In this document: piece by piece, positions 57,144 through 64,000 of the stretch
Position numbering within the stretch: position 1 is the stretch's first letter
Layout of the letters: every line of letters begins with the position of its first letter
Source of the DNA: Mastigias papua
Taxonomy: Eukaryota; Cnidaria; Scyphozoa; Rhizostomeae; Mastigiidae
Direction of reading: 5' to 3'
DNA length: 64,000 nucleotides
Assembly: GCA_964019165.1 (NCBI GenBank)
Contig: OZ025274.1
Coordinates: 11,091,907 to 11,155,906, forward strand
Made by a program: the position numbers and the translations under genes
The notes under the pieces: generated by a model
Seen by the model: the letters and a program-made list of their open reading frames with translations, nothing else
The model's database searches: none
What the model was told of the DNA's origin: nothing

Positions 57144-58184
57144 AAGTGCCCTACTTTCTAATGCAAGTAAGTATACTCAATTGACTCATATTTTGGATTA
57201 ATCCACTATCATTTTGCTAACTCTTCGTGTATGGTGAAAGAACAGAAGAATACTTGCCTTAATTCAGTTTAATAGATTATTTCCTATATATTATTTATTC
57301 CGATTAACTACACAACAACAGCCGACATGTGTCTATAAGTCAAAGTCATACAAAACTGAAACCATAATGCCATAGTTCTCGACAGTTCTAAATTTGAATC
57401 TATGAGAAATTCACTCGCATTTAGATCCTGTTAATGATTCACTATATTCGGGTCTTAGGGTAGACTTTTGAAAAATGGGACTTGCAGATTGCTGGTAAAC
57501 ACTTGTTGGGATTATGCATGGCTTGATTGAACATGAAGAATAAGGCTGAATTCTGACCTTGAATGGTCAAACACCATACTGAAATTTCAAATGATGGGCG
57601 GGGTACTATGAGGGGAGCTTGTGGCAAGCAAGTTACATTTGATTGAAACTCAAAGGTCAAGGCTATCTCATTTCTCCTCACTTATGAATAAGTAAGCGTG
57701 AAATTCTACGTAAACTTCTGGTGGGACATGATAAAGTAAACCAAACTTGAGCATAGTTGCCGTATTTCCTCTAAAAAGCGGCGTTTATTAAATTTCTAGG
57801 CAAATGTTTGCTGTGTTTACTAGAGGGCAGCATTTATTTCCAACCAAAGATAAATTTGCATTTGATAAAACAGTATCTAAAGTAAGCTTCTTATATTTTG
57901 ATATCGATGTTATCTTCACAGTCTTCATCAAAGAGATGAACAGCCTCAGTATGAATCTTCATTATCAAGATCTGTTAGCCATGTTCAACTTGAGATCTCC
58001 AGCCATTTCAAGTTTTCCATGAAGCACACAAAGAAAACCACATAATTTTACAAGCAACAGGGACGCGCAAAAGAGAAGTTCGTCTTGTATGTCCAATTCA
58101 ATTCCATACAAAAAGACACTCTATGGGAATGATTCTTCATACTGAGATTATGACAATAAAAAGCAAATGATTCATTTTAAAGTA
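57144..58184. other. No gene seen
   Basis: Near 57765-57840 GCCGTATTTCCTCTAAAAAG and ACTAGAGGGCAGCATTTATT look like ends of a small mobile element, but I could not fix borders. Confidence 0.4.
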
Positions 58185-58465
58185 CAGTAAAAATCTGCGT
58201 AAAAGGGACACCCTTTATTGGATCTAGACTAAAAGGGTTCTTATAAAAGACATATGAATAAAAAATTTCTGGGTAGTGGTTCATACTAAAAACTTTGCCC
58301 TGCTTAGTATGCATTGAGAAATTATCTTCTTCTCTAGAAAGAAAACTCCCAGTTTTGTTGCTGAACAATTCAATGTCAAAATTTTGCATCTTGTGTATTG
58401 GAATCTGAAAAAATGTTCCATACATGTTCTTAAGTTTTGAGGTTCTTTTATGTGGAGTTTTACTG
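58185..58465. mobile_element. pogo-type MITE with TA duplication
   Basis: TA then CAGTAAAAATCTGCGTAAAA (left) is paired with the inverted CAGTAAAACTCCACATAAAA and TA (right). It is 281 bp, with TAAAAGGG(T)TC-type subterminal repeats. CAGT ends with repeated N-TAA words are the pogo/Tigger design. No coding sequence is seen. Confidence 0.8.
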
Positions 58466-58467
58466 TA

Positions 58468-59653
58468 GAATATGAAATGCAAAAGGGAACTATTAACAAA
58501 TATGATTTCTAGGGTGTTGATGAAGATTCAGAAAGGGCTAAGCCATTGTGGTATTTTGTATTAACTATATTTTCTAATAAATACCACTTTTTAATGTAAT
58601 ATCTTTTGGAGAGCAGTGTGTAATAGGTGGTGTGTGTTTGAAATGGTTTGCTTTAATTGTGGCATTTAGTGGAGGGTGGCATATACTTGAGACTAGGCAT
58701 CTACTACAGGAAATATGGCACTCACTATTTGAAATAAGGTCCAATGAGATTTTGAATGTCTGGTACTACTTGACAGCAAGAAACTCTCATGGCCTCTGCA
58801 AAATCTGTTCTATCATAATTTTCCTAAATAACATATTTTTGATTTCAAATAGCATAGCTTCCTAGAGGCAAATCAATGTTTTTAATTTAAGATTCCAACA
58901 TATGGCAGAGCACAGAGTGTTTGATCACAAGATACCAGTTGCTAGCATCCCAGTAAAATAAATAAGGGAAGGATAGCCTATCAAGCTAACACTATTTTGC
59001 TTAAACATGGCCATATTCATGCAAATCATTGCTAATTTAAGATGTCATATTTTCTTCTGCACAACTCACAGGAAAAGTGCTTGCTTTTAGTTTCTATTGC
59101 TGTGTGGTCTGTTATAGTCTGTCTTTGCTTCCTTAGAATTCCACAGTGGCTCTGTATCAGGTATACTATTGCAGACTAACATATTTGGACAAATGGTAAT
59201 ACTTTACACAAAACTAAAAAACTGGTTAAAGGCTACTTTATATGTGAGATATCCAAGAACAACTGTGAAAGTGAGAGATCACTTTAAAATCTGTGAGTCT
59301 CAAGGCAGATCCAGGAGAGCTTTCAACTAGGCTAACAACAAAATTAATACCAATTTAATGCAGTATACAGATATGAAATAAAGAATGAGATCAATTGTAT
59401 GGAGGGAATTAGTTAAACAAGCAACTCTCTCACAGATCTTCCAGGTGTGGTCTTGGGGTTGCAGAGGCTAGAGGGCCTGATCTCAGTCAAGTCTATAGAA
59501 GATGACAGAAGTCTATAATATGTCATGGGTACCAGGGGAAATTCTTCATCTGCGCACTGCAGACTTGATAGAGTCAGAATATTTCAATGTGCAAATTTCT
59601 ATCATTCCACTATGAATCTTGTATTTCTTGTATAGTTTCTTTTCTATCATGTC
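58468..59653. other. No gene seen
   Basis: Unassigned AT-rich sequence. Open stretches are short and lack splice support. Confidence 0.4.
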
Positions 59654-59665
59654 AGAATGCAAAGT

Positions 59666-60830
59666 GTGCTTCTATCATGAAATGTGCTTGATCAGATCTA
59701 TAAGCTTTACGTGAGGCCTCATTTAGATTATGGTGACATAATATATCATCGATACGATCCTGAAATGCAATCTCATTTTACAAGAACACTTGAGCAAACA
59801 CAATATTCAGCAGCTCTTGCTGTGACTGGTGCATGGAGAGGTACAAGTAGGCAGAGACTTTACAAAGAACTGGGTTGGGAAAGTCTTTATGATATGAGAT
59901 GGTATCGACGCTTGTGCCATTTCTTTGTCCTGAAGAAACAGCACTCACCTCAATATTTGGTCACTGAGATTCCAAATGAACGCCAGCTAACATATAATCT
60001 TAGAAATCCACGAGTTTATGACCAAAATATTGGACGGACCAATCGCTTTGCTAACACCTATTTTCAAAACACATGTATGGAATGGAATAAGCTTGACAAT
60101 GACGTTAAACATGCCGTATCCATTGCCCAGTTTAAGAGCAAACTCCTTTCCACTGTAAGACCAGTGGGAAATTCTATGTATAACATTCACAACATTATAG
60201 GTGTTAGGCATTTAACCAAGCTACGCTTGCAATTTAGCGCACTTAACGAGCACAAATTCAGGCATAATTTTGATTGTTTAAGCCCTGTTTGCATTTGCGG
60301 AAAAGAAAAAGAAGATAATGAACATTTTCTCCTGCACTGCCCATTGTATGACATAATGCGTTGTGATCTCTTTGGTCAACTCTCGGAAATTCCTGGTCTA
60401 GACATTTCAAATTATGACTCAAAATCCTTATGCGCACTGCTTCTTTATGGATCTCCATTGTTGAATATAATTGCCAACAGAATAATTATGGAAGCTACTG
60501 TATCCTTTATTAAAGAAACACAACGATTTGACTGAATGCAGCTACCCCTACATTTAGCTTTTGTACTGTAAGTTCTTGTTATTTGTTTTTTTATTTCGTC
60601 CTTTTGTCTCTTCGTTCCGCTTTTGTTTCTTGGTTATTGTATTTTTCTTTTTTTTTTGTTTTGTTCCTTGTCTCTTTGTTCGCTAGAGTGACAAAGTTGT
60701 TAAATATATTGTAAGTGCCATTCATAGAGGGAACTCGATGACCTTGTGTCTTTTCCCTCTATAGATGGCACCATATGAAGTAGTTGTTGTCTAGCCTTAA
60801 TATTTTATTGCATAGAAAAAAAAAAAAAAA
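59666..60830 (+). mobile_element. Recent 5'-truncated LINE insertion
   Basis: A perfect 12-bp duplication AGAATGCAAAGT (59654-59665 and 60831-60842) brackets 1,165 bp ending in an A run. The reading frame is uninterrupted from the 5' truncation to the stop at 60535. It contains the RT thumb-type phrase YKLYVRPHLDYGDIIYH, then TRTLEQTQYSAALAVTGAWR, and a C-terminal zinc-knuckle-like CICGKEKEDNEHFLLHCPLY. The 3' UTR has a 10-bp perfect stem (60724-60733 with 60753-60762). The intact frame and duplication show a young insertion. Confidence 0.93.
60724..60762 (+). other. 3' UTR stem-loop of the LINE
   Basis: ATAGAGGGAA (60724-60733) pairs with TTCCCTCTAT (60753-60762) over a 19-base loop, near the 3' end. 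In several LINE clades a 3' stem-loop is recognised by the reverse transcriptase; that role is inferred here. Confidence 0.6.
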
Positions 60831-60842
60831 AGAATGCAAAGT

Positions 60843-62351
60843 CTATATTTTCAGGTACAACCCTTCCTTGGTGAAAAATACCTAGACCCAGAGGTGCCCT
60901 CTGCAACACTCCACACTGGCTTGTAGGACCTTTGGTGTCTATTAGAAGATGGGGATAGAATATATATGAAGACTAGAAAGTTCTTCAAAGCTGAATAATT
61001 GGGGGGGGGGGGTTAGAGTGCATTACATGTAGACTTAAAAGTCTTTGGCATGTACCAAGCTTTTTCAACATTCAACAAAGAAACACAGTTATTCCCTGGA
61101 GCACCTTTAAAATACTGTTTGCAAAGAATGCACCCTGCTAGAAAACTCACTCAAATCAATCTCACTGCCTAAGGAGCAAGTGAATTTGACCTTTCAGTAA
61201 CTCATGACAACACTATCAGATATCAGGCTTCTACAAAAGAAATGTCACAGACGAGGAACCTCTCCCACAAACTAATGGACATGGGGGTTGAAATAAAAAT
61301 TTTCTGGCTGGGAAAAACTGAAAACTCAATTAACAGAAAACATCTTTAGGTACCAAAAAGTAGGCAAAAAAATTACAAAAATTAAAATGACTAGTGCAAG
61401 ACAAAAGTCTCAATTACAGAATACACACAATTCTATGTCTCAGCCACATCATTTCTAAGTCTTTTTCCACTATATACTACAAATTTCATGGGCAATTTTT
61501 ATAGAACAAACTATATTGACATACTTAGATTTTATAATGGGCCACACCTGCGCAAAGACACAGTTTGTAGCACCAGCTGTCAAAGATTCCATAGAGACTA
61601 TTTAGTTGAAAACTAATCTAGTGCAGCTCAAGTATCTGATATCTATCTCAAGCACAGTATGGGCCTTCTAACTCTCACAGTTTAGCCATGAGAATCATGG
61701 TTTCAGATCCATAATGAATAAGAAAGTGTGCGCAGATGTTTGATTTTCCACTAATAACTTTAGTTTTGCTTCCTCCTCAGTCTGGGCACTACTGAAGAAT
61801 GCTAATCACATGAACATAATCTTTTCATGTGTCTTCTGTTTGAAATTATAGCTGTAGGGAAAGCATATGACCACATATAAACAAAGAGACATGCAAGTCC
61901 CTACATGAAAATGTGGTCAATACCCCCTTATCATCAACAGGTATCACAGCTTGAATAAACGGTCTTGCTATTATACGTTCTTACTACAGGATTGCTCTAT
62001 GAAAAGCACTCACTGGCTCATCATAAAGCACACATAATAAAATGTTGCATTTTCAAAAGGCTTTAGCAACCTCACTGCTTATAACCAAAATTTCAAGGTT
62101 TTTTCAAGATGTTTCAGAAGCCTCAAAGTTCTGGGCTTGCAGATGATACAAGGTCTGGCAGCTTAACTCTGTAGGCTAAAGGAAGGGTGAGCCCATCATG
62201 CATCTTCTACCTCACTGAATCAAGTCACTACCCATTCCCATTCAAAAAAGGGCACCCTTGCCCAAGATCTTGCATGCATGGTGAAAAATGTCCTCATGTC
62301 CAGTTGCAAAGTCATCAAATGTATACCTCAGGCATACATTTTGAATTTGAT
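60843..62351. other. No gene seen
   Basis: Unassigned sequence with a run of about 11 G near 61001-61011. I see no exon. Confidence 0.4.
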
Positions 62352-62353
62352 TA

Positions 62354-62850
62354 CTCTTAGGCACCCAATAATAGGGGTATAATAAATGGAAGTATTAAGC
62401 TGGCATTCTGTAAAAAAAGCATTAAATGGGTGTGTTAATAAATGGAAGTAGACATGGTTCTTCCATAATTCAATGTAATATGGGGGTTGTTACTAGTTGG
62501 GGGGCAAGCCTTCAATAAATAGTATGGGAAACCAAACAATTCAAACTTTTTGCAATTAGTCACTACTTACTTTTGAACATCCCCATAAGTGTGTACTTGT
62601 ACTTACTACTATCATTTAAGGTTTTTATTAATTTCATTTAAAAATTGTTTTGCACTCAAAAAGTCACTGTATTTCATTTACCTATACTTTTTAAAACATT
62701 GAAACCTTTACTTGGAGTGGGAAGTGAATAAAATAGGAGGATAGATTTTCTACAAAATTGTCTATTTAGGGGGGGTTAATGAATGGAAATGGGTGGTAAA
62801 AGTTATGAAAATCTGCCTTTGGATCCCCCCTACTAATGGGTGCCCAAGAG
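62354..62850. mobile_element. TA-flanked MITE with CTCTTAGGCACCC ends
   Basis: TA then CTCTTAGGCACCCAATAATA and GGGG (left) is paired with the inverted CTCTTGGGCACCCATTAGTA and GGGG, then TA (right). It is 497 bp. Subterminal TTAATAAATGGAAG and TTAATGAATGGAAATGGGTG words repeat in both orientations. No coding sequence is seen. Confidence 0.88.
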
Positions 62851-62852
62851 TA

Positions 62853-63971
62853 TTTAGCATCTTGCTATTTGGCATCTCAGCACAAACTTTGATGACAGTG
62901 TTTGGCCAATCAAGATTCAAATTCAACTTAGATTTCTTGTTCAATCTAGTTAAATTTCATGGAGTCCCATTTTTCAAAATCTTATCTTCAATTGAAATGA
63001 TATATTCAAATATTGGCTAATGATAGAGGTAGATCAGGAACTAGATTAAGCCAATGGAAATGGTTCTTTAACCCACCTACATTTTATAAACAATTTCCTT
63101 TAGACTCAATTTCAATTTTCAATGTAGATTTTTCATGGGTTTGCTATCATACACTATACTTCTAGATAGTAACATACTATAATTCTTATGGTGGGTCCTT
63201 GTTTGAGGTTCAACTATGCCATCTGCCTCCAAGGCATAATCCCACAGTGTTGCCCTTTTAGATCAATCACTGAATCCCTCAACACACCCCTCAATGCCAT
63301 CTAAACCACAGCAAAGATGTCAGATCCTTGCAATGACACAACAATACTTGGATTTATAATGTGCCTTTCCCAGATTATGCCTGTTCATATACAGATATGC
63401 CCTTTTGTCAAGTTTGCCAAGCCGATTTCTTAACAAATTCTCCGGTGTGCCACTGGCATCTTTCCATTATCCAAATTAGAATTTTTACCTTGTGCAGGGG
63501 ATATATATCTATATTCAATAATGGCAATACCATAGAATCTAAATTGCATGATCCTAAAAAATGTTCTTGAGGGCTTCACCCCTAGACCTCCACTCTTCCT
63601 TTCCCAGTCTTCTTTCCCCCTATTTGACAATGGCTGGTACTGCCACAAGAGACCTTTAGTTATTGATACTGTTCGGCACTAAACTGCTTCTGAACTGTAA
63701 AGAGGCATCTCACATCTTTATAGGGCATGCCTAGCACTCATGCCCAGGAACATGGCAGCAGCATGCATGAAATTGCTGCTTTTGAAAATCATTGTCACAT
63801 AGAGAAGTCAGTTTGTGTGCATGTGCATTGCTGTGCTATATGCATGTGTGCATATGCAGTATGTGCCTTTACAATAATTGCAGGCATGTACACCTGGCAC
63901 GTATCTTTGGCACATGTGAGATCTCATCAAAAACTGCCATACTCCTCAGTGCAGCCTGGCACTAAAATGTG
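62853..63971. other. No gene seen
   Basis: Unassigned sequence. A TGCATGTG/GCATATGC-rich patch near 63800-63865 is low-complexity. Confidence 0.4.
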
Positions 63972-63973
63972 TA

Positions 63974-64000
63974 CACGTTTTTTATTTTATAAGAAACCTA
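63974..64000 (+). mobile_element. Left end of a CACGT...ATAAGAA family element, cut by the window edge
   Basis: TA (63972-63973) then CACGTTTTTTATTTTATAAG and AAACCTA matches the ends of the MITE at 11650-12029 and of the piece at 48506. The rest lies outside the window. Confidence 0.55.

Noticed and set aside
57960..58030. Possible NSRP1 first exon with ATGGCT on the minus strand
   Set aside because: No donor of the required phase follows the ATG within a plausible distance, so the start exon is left unassigned.

Overview
This is an AT-rich stretch of animal nuclear DNA. The evidence is an intron-split gene for the nuclear-speckle splicing regulator NSRP1, introns with GT/AG borders, non-LTR retrotransposons (LINEs) of several types, tRNA-derived SINEs and many TA-flanked DNA transposons. 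There are no operons, ribosome-binding sites or other prokaryotic signals. The repeat repertoire (HIRAN-like mobile proteins, R2/R4-like LINEs, pogo-type MITEs) suggests an early-branching or marine invertebrate such as a cnidarian or sponge. That assignment is inference and the species is not identified.

Layout. Bases 1-10780 hold no host gene I can recognise; they contain a decayed minus-strand LINE (about 5169-7680). Bases 10781-16215 hold a SINE, a 380-bp MITE, a pogo-like remnant, a tudor-like first exon (14289-14460, minus) and two unassigned minus-strand terminal exons (11289-11538, 15861-16215). Bases 17550-24190 are mostly retroelement: a LINE ORF1-like piece, an RT fragment, and a long decayed LINE whose RT domain is split by a SINE flanked by an 8-bp target duplication. 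Bases 25834-29035 are a pyrimidine-rich 65-bp satellite of roughly 49 copies.

The host gene. NSRP1 lies on the minus strand. Six coding exons run from 55832 down to 32423 and the splice phases join without a break into about 552 residues; only a short first coding exon, upstream of 55832, was not found. Its introns have absorbed an R2/R4-like LINE, another LINE end, a SINE and several MITEs.

The most interesting locus is inside the 10.8-kb NSRP1 intron (44976-55735). A TA-flanked element of about 908 bp with CCTTAGGTG ends carries a HIRAN-like gene. That gene is interrupted, 166 codons in, by a 4,361-bp element flanked by a perfect 9-bp duplication (CTACTATAC). The inserted element has terminal inverted repeats of about 1,100 bp with no indel and apparently no mismatch. 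It carries a decayed candidate transposase whose RING-like C-terminal exon lies inside the terminal repeat, and its core holds a further MITE. In the NSRP1 pre-mRNA the two arms could pair as a 1.1-kb duplex.

Bases 56000-64000 hold minisatellites, a pogo-like MITE, a recent 5'-truncated LINE with a 12-bp target duplication and poly(A), and a TA-flanked MITE. All calls come from reading the sequence; no database search was made.
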